Source of the DNA: Leekyejoonella antrihumi
Lineage (GTDB): Bacteria; Actinomycetota; Actinomycetes; Actinomycetales; Dermatophilaceae
Length of the DNA: 64,000 nucleotides
Reading direction: 5' to 3'
NCBI RefSeq assembly: GCF_007845645.1
Contig: NZ_VCQV01000001.1
Span: forward strand, 186,001-250,000
Shown: positions 1-9,324 of the stretch, in pieces
How the letters are laid out: each line of letters begins with the position of its first letter
Numbering within the stretch: position 1 is the first letter of the stretch
Made by a program: the position numbers and the translations under genes
The notes under the pieces: model-generated
The model's database searches: none
What the model was told of the DNA's origin: nothing
The model's input: the letters and a program-made list of their open reading frames with translations, nothing else

Positions 1-126
1 GTGACCCCACTGCGCGGTCGGCACGACCAGGGCGTGCGACTCGGCGATCGGCTTGCCCAACAGGTCGGTCAGGGCGACGCGGATGCTGGTGTTCGTGACG
101 CCGCCAGAGGTGAGAAGCAGCTTCAT
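1..126 (-). CDS. Peptidase S51-like / type 1 glutamine amidotransferase-like protein (partial)
   Basis: The window edge cuts this gene and only the first 42 codons are visible, read from ATG at 126. The protein opens MKLLLTSGGVTN, a first beta strand followed by TSGG, as in PepE/peptidase S51-like serine peptidases, and continues with SIRVALTDLLG and HALVVPTAQWGH, which fits the P-TA segment of that fold. The catalytic Ser and His lie outside the window, so activity cannot be judged. It is divergent from the subtilase gene. Confidence 0.6.
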   Translation of the reverse strand, partial: MKLLLTSGGVTNTSIRVALTDLLGKPIAESHALVVPTAQWGH

Positions 127-517
127 TGCCTGATCCCTTTGGTCATGGGCGAACGCGGAGGGCACGGTTGCTCAAACCCAACGAGCGGCCGGCGCCGAGG
201 CCCGTTGACACCGTGCGGCGAGTCTGCCGCATTCCTGAACGCCTGTCGAGCTGTTCGCTGACTGTACGTCCCCATCGGCGGCACCAAGAAAGTTGGATGT
301 GTCATGTATCACCGCTGTGAGACCGCGCTCCTTGACGATTGAGGGCACACGGGGAGTCCTCAGGATCGAGATGGACGCGGACTGGGGCGTTGTCACAATC
401 CGGGCGCCGTGTTTTGTGCAGTTACAGGGGGAAACTGCACTACTCGATGAGATGGTGGGAGCGGCGACTTCGTCCGTGGTCGCCGCCCCCATCGTCGTCC
501 ACAACCCCATACGTCGA
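127..517. other. Intergenic region between divergent S51-like and subtilase genes
   Basis: About 390 bases separate the S51-like ATG from the preferred subtilase ATG. The subtilase frame stays open upstream to a TTG at 293, with in-frame ATGs near 371 and 450, so part of this may be coding. A TTGACA hexamer lies at about 204-209, but I cannot see a convincing -10 at the right spacing. I see no RNA gene or repeat here. Confidence 0.4.
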
Positions 518-2131
518 ATGGATGAGTCCGTGAGCAGGAACAACAGCGCCAACGCCGCGAGCCGCGCACTCGACCCGGCGAACACCATCACCGTTGCTGG
601 GGTCAGCCCGGGCAGCACGACGTATCTGGGGCCGCGACTCCTGCTGTCGACCCACGGCAAGGCGGACGAGCTCATGCAGCAGCTCGAGGTGGTGGCCGAC
701 CGCCTCGGGTGGACCGTAGGTTTCGACCATGACGACCGTCACTCGCCCCAGGACGAGTGCACGTGCTCGGGGTCGCGCTGCCAGGGACCGGACGGTCCGC
801 TTGGCATCACCCGGCTGCGGCTCGGGGTGAAGGCTCGGACCGCTGCGCCGGCGCCGGACGGATGGTTGCTGTTGCAGCACGCGCGGGCCGAGTTCGGGGC
901 CGACGCGCTGACTGCGGTGGCTCTGGACCACGTGATGACGGTGACGGCGCTGGAGTCCAACCCCGTGGAGAACTCCAACCCGGTCGAGAACTCCAACCCC
1001 GTGGAGAACTCCAACCCCGTGGAGAACTCCAACCCGGTCGAGAACTCCAACCCGGTCGAGAACTCCAACCCGGTCGGCAGCCCCCAGTCCGCCTCGCACC
1101 GGAGCGCCGGCGTCATGTCCTACGCGCGGCTCGGCTCCGGCGGCAGAGAACCCGTGACGTATGCGGGAGCTCGCCCGACCCGCAGGGCGGACGACGCGAT
1201 CCGCGGACGGCGACCCGTGGTCGCGATCCTCGACACCGGCTGCGGACGTCATCCATGGCTCGACGGCGTCGTTCGCACGGACGTCACGCTGGACGGCCAC
1301 CCCATCGGTGACACGAACCCGATCACCGACCCGGAGGTCGGCGGCGACCATGAGGGCCCGCTCGACGGCAGCATCGATCCAGAGGCCGGCCACGGTACCT
1401 TCATCGCCGGGCTCGTGCACCAGGGCTGCCCGGACGCCGACATCCTCGCCTGGCGCGCGGTCTCGTCCAGCGGCCGCATCGTCGAGTCCGACTGGCTCGA
1501 CTCGATCACCCAGATCGCGGAGCTCGCCCGCCGACATGCTGTGGGTCAGCCCGGCGGACACCCGATCGACGTCCTGAACCTGTCGATGGGCTACTACCAC
1601 GAGACCCCGGACGACGTGCTCTTCGACCCGACCCTGCGTGGGGTCCTTCAGGTGCTCAGTGGCAGCGGAACCACCGTCGTGTGCTCGGCCGGCAACGACG
1701 CAACCGCACGCCCGTTCTATCCGGCAGCATTTGCCACCGAGGACAGCAGGGACCTCGTGCCCGTGGTGTCCGTGGGTGCCCTGAACCCCTCGCAGCGCAG
1801 CGTCGCGATGTTCAGCAACACCGGCCCCTGGGTTCGCACCTATGCGCCCGGCGCCTCGGTGCTCAGCACCATGCCCGCATTTCAGGGAGGGGCTCAGCCG
1901 ACGATGCGCACGCGAGCCCACGGCCACCTTCGCGCGACGATCGACCCGGACGACTTCCGCGGTGGCTTCGCTCTGTGGAGCGGAACCTCCTTCGCCGCGC
2001 CGGTTGTGGCCGGCCGCATCGCGCAGCAACTCGTGGATGGGCTGCCGAAGAAAGACACCATCCCCGATGCCGTCGCACGTTCGCGTGCCGCCGTGAGCGC
2101 GGTTACCGCGGACGACCGCCGTACGTCATGA
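518..2131 (+). CDS. S8 family subtilisin-like serine peptidase with hexapeptide-repeat linker
   Basis: A 537-residue protein from ATG 518. Residues 1-145 form an N-terminal domain I do not recognise, with a small Cys cluster (C81, C83, C87). Residues 148-186 are a low-complexity linker of NPVENS repeats. The rest is a subtilase domain with the full catalytic set: Asp239 in ILDTGCG, His292 in GHGTFIAG, Asn393 in SAGND and Ser491 in GTSFAAPVVAG. No signal peptide or membrane segment is visible, so the enzyme should be cytosolic, unlike most subtilases. Its stop lies 7 bases before the GTG of the CHAT gene, so the two are almost certainly co-transcribed. The start is uncertain: the frame is open to 293. 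Function inferred: one half of a two-protease module. Confidence 0.85.
   Translation: MDESVSRNNSANAASRALDPANTITVAGVSPGSTTYLGPRLLLSTHGKADELMQQLEVVADRLGWTVGFDHDDRHSPQDECTCSGSRCQGPDGPLGITRLRLGVKARTAAPAPDGWLLLQHARAEFGADALTAVALDHVMTVTALESNPVENSNPVENSNPVENSNPVENSNPVENSNPVENSNPVGSPQSASHRSAGVMSYARLGSGGREPVTYAGARPTRRADDAIRGRRPVVAILDTGCGRHPWLDGVVRTDVTLDGHPIGDTNPITDPEVGGDHEGPLDGSIDPEAGHGTFIAGLVHQGCPDADILAWRAVSSSGRIVESDWLDSITQIAELARRHAVGQPGGHPIDVLNLSMGYYHETPDDVLFDPTLRGVLQVLSGSGTTVVCSAGNDATARPFYPAAFATEDSRDLVPVVSVGALNPSQRSVAMFSNTGPWVRTYAPGASVLSTMPAFQGGAQPTMRTRAHGHLRATIDPDDFRGGFALWSGTSFAAPVVAGRIAQQLVDGLPKKDTIPDAVARSRAAVSAVTADDRRTS
956..1078 (+). repeat. 18-bp tandem repeat encoding NPVENS units
   Basis: Six full 18-base units plus a partial seventh, all in frame. 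Two sub-variants alternate (codons CCCGTG or CCGGTC for Pro-Val) in the order A B A A B B then a B-type partial, which suggests repeated slippage or unequal exchange. The units encode NPVENS and form a flexible acidic/Asn-rich linker between the N-terminal domain and the protease domain of the subtilase. Confidence 0.95.
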
Positions 2132-2138
2132 TGAACGG

Positions 2139-4625
2139 GTGCTCAGCGCAGTAGAACTTCACCAACGAGGTCTCGAGGCGAGCAATGCCGGGCGTCACGC
2201 CACGGCTCGAAAGGCATTCCAACAGGCCCTTTCTCGCGCCGAGAACAATGAGACGCGCGCCCGGATCGAGCTCAGCCTGGCCTACACCGAGGCTGAGCTG
2301 GGCACGATCGATGACGGGCTCGCGCGCTGCGGACGCGCCCTCGACCTGCCCGATGTGCCCGATCTGGTTCGCGGCCTCATCTGGTCCCAGCTCGGGCTGC
2401 TGCACATGCGTGCCGGGGACGGCGCCACGGCACTGGCGGACCTGGAGCGCGCCGCGCCACTGATCGACCCGGAAGCTCATCGCGCGCTCGGCAACCTCTA
2501 TCTGACCCTCGGCAACATCCATCTGCAACGGAGCGCCCCGGACGCGGCGATCGCATCCTTCGAGGCCTCGAGCGAGCACTACGTCGCAGTGCACCTCACG
2601 CATCAGTCGGACAAGGCACTGCACAATCTGGGCTACGCCTACCTGCTGGCCGGTGACGTGGTCCGCGCCATCCAGCTCATGGACCAGGCGCGTCCGACGT
2701 TCCAGGAGCTCGGACCGGTCTACGAGGCCGTGGGCAGTCAGGACCGTGCGGAGGCACTCGTGGCCGCAGGTATGCCGCATGACGCCGCCGATGCACTCCG
2801 CGCCGCGGCCAGTGCGTTCGCGCGTCGTCGCATGCGCAAGCGCCAGGCCGAGGCGCTGCTCGTGCTCGCCCGCCTGCTCCTGCGCGAAGACCCGAGGGAG
2901 GCACGCCGCGTGGCCCGCCAGGCGATGCGCCTCTTCACCGGCAACGGCAGCCAGGTGTGGGCGGTGCGGGCCCGCGCCGTCGCGTTGGAGGCGGAGGTGC
3001 TGACCGGCAGGCGCCGGACCGCACTCAGCCAGGAGTCGGCAGAGGTGGCGGCGCTCCTGCGTGAGCAGGGGCTGGTGCATGACGCGACGGCTCTGGAGTT
3101 GCAGTCCGTGCGCCTTGCCATCCGCGCGGGCGACCCCGAGGCGGCACTCGAGCGACTCGCTCGGATCGAAGAAAGCGAGGATGCGCCACTGTCGAACCGC
3201 ATACTGGCGAGCCAGGTTCGGGCCGAAAGTGCGCGTGCAGCCGGGGACGTCGAAGCGGCGCTCGATAGCGCTCGACACGGCCTCACCGAGCTGCACGCAT
3301 GGCAGTCGGCCTTCGGCAGTCTCGATCTGCAGAGCTCGCTCGTCGGGCATGGTCGCGACCTGGCGATGCACGGCCTACGCACTGCAGTGCAGGACGGCAC
3401 TCCTCAGGTGGTCTTCGAGTGGGCGGAACGCGCCCGTGCGCTGGCCACGCGTGTCGCCCCCGTCCGTCCTACCGTCGGCTCGCAGCATGCCGAGCAGCTG
3501 CGCCGGCTTCGCAAGCTGACCCTTGAGCTCGACAAGGCTGCGACGACCGGGCAGCCCGCGCCGTCACTCGCGAGTGAGACGCGCGAGCTCCGCCGGAAGA
3601 TTCGCGAAGAAGCCTGGCACGACGAAGGATCCGGCGTGATCACCGAGCCCGCGAGCCTGGCTCAGCTCCAGGCTCGCCTTGAGGACCGGGACGGCGTACT
3701 ACTCGCGCATGTCGTGATGGATGGCCGTATGCACGCCCTCGTCGTAACGCGCACGGATGCCCGGGTCCTCGATCTCGGGCGCTTCGATGACGTTCGGCAC
3801 CTGCTGCGCGGGCTCCAGGCTGATCTTGACGTGTCCGCCGCACACCTGCCCGAGCAGCTGCGAGCCGTTGTCATCGGCAGCCTCGATCACCGTCTGTCGG
3901 CCATGGCCGATCGGCTGATAGCACCGGTTGCCGACCTCCTCAAGGATCGACCGATCGTCTTGGTTCCCTCGGGTTCCCTCGCCGGCGTGCCGTGGACACT
4001 GCTGCGCGGACTGCAGGGCACTCCGGTGACCCTTCCTCGATCCGCGACGCTCTGGCTCGAACACGCAGACACTGCAACGCGGCCCCGACATGCCGCTCTG
4101 GTCTCCGGGCCCCTCGTGGCGCGCGCCGAGGAGGAGGTCGTGCGCAGTGCTGCCGCGTGGCAGGATGCGACGGTTCTCACCGGCTCCGAGGCGAGCACGG
4201 AGCGCGTCGCCGGCGTCGCGGCACGGGCGGACGTGCTGCATGTTGCGGCTCACGGGAGGCACTCCGCGGACAACCCACTCTTTTCGGGGCTGGAGCTGCA
4301 CGACGGACTCTGGTTCGGCTACGACATCGACCGGCTGGGCCACGTGCCGGACATCGTGCTGCTGTCCGCATGCGAGGTGGGTCGCTCGGCGGTCCGTTGG
4401 GGCGAGGAGGCCATCGGCATGCCGGCTGCCTGGTTGCACGCCGGGTCCCGAGTCGTGATCGCCTCGCCCGCCAGCGTGGATGACGACGTGGCCTGCGAGG
4501 TGCTCTCCTCGACTCACCAGCTGCTCGCCCGAGGGGTCCTGCCGTCGGATGCCCTCGCCGAGGCAACCACGCGGATCGGCATGCAGGTGCCGAGCACCTT
4601 CATGTGCTTCGGCGCCGGCTGGTGA
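2139..4625 (+). CDS. TPR-repeat CHAT domain (caspase-like) protein
   Basis: 828 residues from GTG 2139, 7 bases after the subtilase stop; an ATG at 2128 in another frame stops at once. Residues about 1-430 are helical TPR-like repeats (for example GLEASNAGRHATARKAFQQA). Residues about 440-500 are charged, possibly coiled-coil. Residues about 510-828 are a CHAT domain with both catalytic residues: His705 in HVAAHGR and Cys745 in LLSACEVGR. The family is the caspase/separase clan, cysteine proteases used in bacterial cell-death and CRISPR-linked proteolysis; the TPRs usually receive the signal. No secretion signal is visible. The likely partner or target is the co-transcribed subtilase. What triggers it is unknown. 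Confidence 0.88.
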   Translation: MLSAVELHQRGLEASNAGRHATARKAFQQALSRAENNETRARIELSLAYTEAELGTIDDGLARCGRALDLPDVPDLVRGLIWSQLGLLHMRAGDGATALADLERAAPLIDPEAHRALGNLYLTLGNIHLQRSAPDAAIASFEASSEHYVAVHLTHQSDKALHNLGYAYLLAGDVVRAIQLMDQARPTFQELGPVYEAVGSQDRAEALVAAGMPHDAADALRAAASAFARRRMRKRQAEALLVLARLLLREDPREARRVARQAMRLFTGNGSQVWAVRARAVALEAEVLTGRRRTALSQESAEVAALLREQGLVHDATALELQSVRLAIRAGDPEAALERLARIEESEDAPLSNRILASQVRAESARAAGDVEAALDSARHGLTELHAWQSAFGSLDLQSSLVGHGRDLAMHGLRTAVQDGTPQVVFEWAERARALATRVAPVRPTVGSQHAEQLRRLRKLTLELDKAATTGQPAPSLASETRELRRKIREEAWHDEGSGVITEPASLAQLQARLEDRDGVLLAHVVMDGRMHALVVTRTDARVLDLGRFDDVRHLLRGLQADLDVSAAHLPEQLRAVVIGSLDHRLSAMADRLIAPVADLLKDRPIVLVPSGSLAGVPWTLLRGLQGTPVTLPRSATLWLEHADTATRPRHAALVSGPLVARAEEEVVRSAAAWQDATVLTGSEASTERVAGVAARADVLHVAAHGRHSADNPLFSGLELHDGLWFGYDIDRLGHVPDIVLLSACEVGRSAVRWGEEAIGMPAAWLHAGSRVVIASPASVDDDVACEVLSSTHQLLARGVLPSDALAEATTRIGMQVPSTFMCFGAGW

Positions 4626-4644
4626 CGCTCCCGCCGGCCGGCGG

Positions 4645-4941
4645 TCAGCTGATGCCGATGGCCCAGGTGAGCAGAAAGAGCCCGAACAACGTTGCGGGAA
4701 TGGCGGCAATCAGCAGGCAGCCGGCCTGCCCCCGCTTGCCGGATCGCTGCTGACCCTCCGGCATGTCGCGCGTCTTCTGCCGCAGCCGGTAGGCGCCGAG
4801 CAGCGCCGCGACCACGCCTCCCAGCAGGATCACCGTCAGCGCCCACAAGGTGATGAGGAACGCCGTAGGCGGTGGGTTGCCGGACACGGTCCGCGCCGCC
4901 AGCCCGGCGGCGTAGTCGGGGCGCAGGCCAAGGCTCTTCAT
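4645..4941 (-). CDS. Small two-helix membrane protein, unknown function
   Basis: 98 residues from ATG 4941. Two hydrophobic segments (about 27-49 and 72-95) are joined by a basic loop around RLRQKTRDMPEG and RSGKRG, so it is a small integral membrane protein with two helices. It lies 46 bases downstream of purA on the same strand and converges on the CHAT gene. I do not recognise the family. Longer in-frame extensions upstream run into purA and have the composition of a shadow frame, so the ATG at 4941 was chosen. Confidence 0.55.
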   Translation of the reverse strand: MKSLGLRPDYAAGLAARTVSGNPPPTAFLITLWALTVILLGGVVAALLGAYRLRQKTRDMPEGQQRSGKRGQAGCLLIAAIPATLFGLFLLTWAIGIS

Positions 4942-4987
4942 GCGCGGTCCGCGCGGCTGCTCGCCGAGCAACCGTAAGGGCTGGAGG

Positions 4988-6313
<1,326 letters not shown>

Positions 6314-6422
6314 TCAATTTTGCGGTGATGGTGCAGGAGAACGCCCGCATGTCCGGGCGTCTCTCACGGCAGCCCACAGGCTACCTGGCGGCGTTCAACG
6401 GCGGCGCGGCGCGTCGCGGCGC

Positions 6423-7382
6423 TCACTCGTCTCGGAGGTGCCCGCGGGCCGCGAGCCGCAGCGCCAGCTGGAACCGGGTGTCCACGTCGTGCTCGTCCAT
6501 CAGCACGGCGATCCTGCGGCGAACGGTCCGCAGCGACACTCCCATGACCCGGGCGATCGACTCGTCCTTCAGGCCCTGCCGCATCAGGTCGAGGAGCCCG
6601 TCCGACCCTCCCGGGGCCTCGTCCAGCGGCGCCGCGGTAGACCACAACCGGTCGAAGAGCTCGATGAACGCACCCACCACCATCGGATCACGCAGGACGA
6701 CGTAGTCGCCGTCCTGACGTCCCCATTCGGTGCTGCCGAGTGCAACGTCGTCCCCGAAACAGATGAACTCCGACGGCAGGTGAGCCGTCACCCGTTGCTG
6801 CTCGCCCGCCTCGGCCCAGTCGGTCAACCAGGACGAGTCGGCATCGACCGCATCCGGCGGGTAGAGCGCGCGCTGCTCTCGGCCGCCGGCCAGCTGCTGT
6901 CGCACCGTCGGCAGATCGTCGATCGATCGGGCCGGCACGGTTCGCACCGCCCGTCGCACCGTGCCGACGGTCGAGGCCATCAGGTGCTCGTGAACGGCGA
7001 CCAGCACTGCCCGGTCCACTCTTTCCCGCGAAGGCTGCGCGGTCGAGATGTCCTCCTGCCCCATGCGGTGATCCGCGGCGAACTGGTCGATCGCGTCTCG
7101 CACCCGGGCCAGGTCCTGCCGCCGGGTCGCGAGGCGCGCCTCCTCGGCGCTCACGACGCGTTCGAGGGCCGCCCGCGGGTGGTCGGCCACCAGCTCGCTC
7201 AGGTCCGACACCCGCACGAGTCGCCGCGCTCGCAGCTGCTCCAGCGCGTGCTCGGCCTCGTAGTCGGTCCACCCGAGCCGCGAGACGTGCGCCGCAAGGG
7301 TGAGACCCGGCATCCGCAGAATGTGCCGATAGAGGTCCTCGCCCTCGGGGCCGATGCCCAGGACTGCCAGCCGACCGTTCAT
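6423..7382 (-). CDS. TrmB-like N-terminal / LuxR-type C-terminal HTH transcription regulator
   Basis: 319 residues from ATG 7382. The N-terminus (about 5-70) looks like a winged helix of the TrmB type (EGEDLYRHILRMPGLTLAAHV), followed by a helical stretch (about 75-115, EEARLATRRQDLARVRDAI). The middle resembles the sensor part of this actinobacterial regulator class. A LuxR-like HTH sits at the C-terminus (about 255-315, LMRQGLKDESIARVMGVSLR). No receiver domain or membrane segment is visible. It lies 37 bases downstream of DUF3151 and 127 bases upstream of purA on the same strand. The ligand and targets are unknown. Confidence 0.75.
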   Translation of the reverse strand: MNGRLAVLGIGPEGEDLYRHILRMPGLTLAAHVSRLGWTDYEAEHALEQLRARRLVRVSDLSELVADHPRAALERVVSAEEARLATRRQDLARVRDAIDQFAADHRMGQEDISTAQPSRERVDRAVLVAVHEHLMASTVGTVRRAVRTVPARSIDDLPTVRQQLAGGREQRALYPPDAVDADSSWLTDWAEAGEQQRVTAHLPSEFICFGDDVALGSTEWGRQDGDYVVLRDPMVVGAFIELFDRLWSTAAPLDEAPGGSDGLLDLMRQGLKDESIARVMGVSLRTVRRRIAVLMDEHDVDTRFQLALRLAARGHLRDE

Positions 7383-7419
7383 GCAGGGCCTCCCGCCCGT
7401 CTCCGGTAAGGTCTGCCGC

Positions 7420-7830
7420 TCAGAGACCCAGTTGGCGGGCGGCCGTGAGTGAGGAGTCCCGCAGCAGGTCGCTGCACCGCTTGTGCTCGTCGCTCTCGCC
7501 GATCTCGCCGGCAGCCTTCGCCAGCGCTCCGAGGGCCCGTAGGAAGCCACGGTTCGGCTCGTGCTCCCACGGCACCGGCCCCTGGCCGCGCCAGCCGGAG
7601 CGTCGCAGCGAGTCCAGGCCACGGTGGTAGCCGGTGCGGGCGAAGGCATAGCCCTCGACCGCGTCACCGTCCGCCAGCGCATCCTCGGCGAGCGTCGCCC
7701 ACACGAGCGACGACGCCGGGTAGGAGCGCGCGACATCTCGCGGGTCGACTCCCTCGGTCAGTGGCCCGGCCGCCGGGTCCATCGGCAGCTCCGTCGGCGG
7801 GATTCCCAGCAGGTTGTCCCCGGCCGCCAT
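7420..7830 (-). CDS. DUF3151 family protein
   Basis: 136 residues from ATG 7830. Recognised by the DUF3151 pattern: IPPTELPMDPAAGPLTEG at the start, then YPASSLVWATLAEDAL, RTGYHRGLDSLRRSGWRG and PWEHEPNRGFLRALGALA. The function is not known. The start ATG overlaps the TAA stop of fbaA (TAATG), so translation is coupled to the aldolase, a linkage I recall from other actinobacteria. An upstream in-frame extension belongs to the fbaA shadow frame and was rejected. Confidence 0.85.
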   Translation of the reverse strand: MAAGDNLLGIPPTELPMDPAAGPLTEGVDPRDVARSYPASSLVWATLAEDALADGDAVEGYAFARTGYHRGLDSLRRSGWRGQGPVPWEHEPNRGFLRALGALAKAAGEIGESDEHKRCSDLLRDSSLTAARQLGL

Positions 7831-8852
7831 TACTTGTGCGTCCCAGCGGAACCGAGGTTTTCGCACGCCTCGACGACGCGGGCCGACATGCCGTCCTGCG
7901 CGGCCTTGCCCCACGCGCGCGGGTCGTACTTCTTCTTGTTGCCGACCTCGCCGTCGACCTTCAGCACCCCGTCATAGTTGGCAAGCATCCAGTCGGCAAT
8001 CGGACGGGTGAACGCATACTGCGTGTCGGTGTCGACGTTCATCTTCACGACGCCGTAGGAGACGGCCTCCTTGATCTCGTCGGCGGTCGATCCCGATCCA
8101 CCGTGGAAGACCAGGTCGAATGGCCGCGCATCGGCGCCGAGACCGAGCTCGCCGGCCGCGGCCTGCTGGGCCTTCTGCAGGATCTCCGGACGCAGCTTGA
8201 CGTTGCCCGGCTTGTAGACGCCGTGCACGTTGCCGAACGTGAGCGCGGTCAGATAGCGACCTTCGGCGCCGTCCCCGAGCGCCTTGATCGTGTCGATCGC
8301 GTCCTGCGGGCTGGAGTAGAGCTTGTCGTCGATGTTGCCCTCGACGCCGTCCTCTTCACCGCCGACCACCCCGACCTCGATCTCCAGGATGATGTGCGCC
8401 TTGGCTGCCTTCTGCAGCAGCTCCTTGGCGAGGGTCAGGTTCTCGTGCAGCGGCACTGCGGAACCGTCCCACATGTGTGACTGAAAGTAGGGCAGCTCGC
8501 CTTCATCGACACGCTTCTGCGACTCCGCGAGCAGCGGTCGGACGAACCCGTCCAGCTTGTCCTTCGGGCAGTGGTCCGTGTGCAGCGCGATGTTCACGTC
8601 GTACTTCTTGGCCACCTCGTGCGCGAAGGCGGCCATCGCCAGGGAACCGGTGACCATGTTCTTGACACCGGAGAAGTAGTCCGCACCTCCGGTCGAGACC
8701 TGGATGATCCCGTCGCTGCCGGCCTCCGCGAACCCGCGGATCGCCGCATTGAGCGTCTGGCTGCTCGAGACGTTGATCGCGGGATACGCAAACCCGGACG
8801 CCTTGGCCCGGTCGAGCATGTCGGCGTAGACCTCAGGGGTCGCAATGGGCAT
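7830..8852 (-). CDS. fbaA: Class II fructose-bisphosphate aldolase
   Basis: 340 residues; cleaves fructose 1,6-bisphosphate to DHAP and glyceraldehyde 3-phosphate in glycolysis and runs in reverse in gluconeogenesis. Class II metal-binding features are visible: ALHTDHCPKDK (Zn ligands), the EIEVGVVGGEEDG region, HGGSGST phosphate-binding loop and NVDTDTQYAF. A clear Shine-Dalgarno (AAGGAG) precedes the ATG at 8852. It is the first gene of the fbaA-DUF3151 pair. Confidence 0.98.
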   Translation of the reverse strand: MPIATPEVYADMLDRAKASGFAYPAINVSSSQTLNAAIRGFAEAGSDGIIQVSTGGADYFSGVKNMVTGSLAMAAFAHEVAKKYDVNIALHTDHCPKDKLDGFVRPLLAESQKRVDEGELPYFQSHMWDGSAVPLHENLTLAKELLQKAAKAHIILEIEVGVVGGEEDGVEGNIDDKLYSSPQDAIDTIKALGDGAEGRYLTALTFGNVHGVYKPGNVKLRPEILQKAQQAAAGELGLGADARPFDLVFHGGSGSTADEIKEAVSYGVVKMNVDTDTQYAFTRPIADWMLANYDGVLKVDGEVGNKKKYDPRAWGKAAQDGMSARVVEACENLGSAGTHK

Positions 8853-8946
8853 GGGTGACTCCTTGGTTGATGACGGCTTGAGGGAAGTTTGCCACGTCCG
8901 ACCGCACGCGTGCCGCCCGATCCGTCACACACCGCCGCCGACGCGA

Positions 8947-9324
8947 TCACTCCTGGACGAGCTTGACGGGGTTGTCGTCCGGGTCCAGCAGCCACGCGAT
9001 CCGACGCCCACGATGGCTTCGCGTGTCGCTGGCCAGGCGGATGCCGTCGGTCACCGCCTCATCGGTCAGCCGGTCGACATCGTCGCACCACACCACGACC
9101 TCCGCGACGCGCTGGTGTGCGCCGAGTGTCGGCCCGTCGTTCTCCCGCACCGCCGCCCGACTGGTCAGGCCCAGGATCAACCCGCCCAGCCTCATCTCCA
9201 GGTGCTCGGGCTCGCCTTCTCTGGGCGTGCGAAACGACTCGACGAACCCGAACCGCGTATAGAACGCTCGCGATGTCGACACCTGCTCGACATACAGGTT
9301 CACCTGTGCCTCATGGAATCCCAT
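8947..9324 (-). CDS. VOC (glyoxalase/bleomycin-resistance-like) family protein
   Basis: 125 residues from ATG 9324, within the sigma-factor 3' end (14-base overlap). The betaalphabetabetabeta pattern of the vicinal-oxygen-chelate fold is seen: VNLYVEQVSTSRAFYTRFGF, then HLEMRLGGLILGL, and a C-terminal RIAWLLDPDDNPVKLVQE. Glu near the C-terminus and an N-terminal metal-ligand position are plausible, but the substrate is unknown. As the last gene of the ECF42-type sigma operon, it is probably one of its target functions. Confidence 0.8.
   Translation of the reverse strand: MGFHEAQVNLYVEQVSTSRAFYTRFGFVESFRTPREGEPEHLEMRLGGLILGLTSRAAVRENDGPTLGAHQRVAEVVVWCDDVDRLTDEAVTDGIRLASDTRSHRGRRIAWLLDPDDNPVKLVQE

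Noticed and set aside
293-517. TTG 293 as the start of the subtilase
   Set aside because: The added segment has no domain features or clear ribosome binding site; an ATG at 518 gives a normal beginning. The start is not proven.
956-1078. The 18-bp repeats as a CRISPR array
   Set aside because: Repeats are directly adjacent with no spacers and encode an in-frame hexapeptide.
440-2029. Long minus-strand open frame opposite the subtilase gene
   Set aside because: It is antisense to a clear catalytic domain; its His/Arg/Val-Gly-rich composition and repeats mirror the plus-strand repeats.
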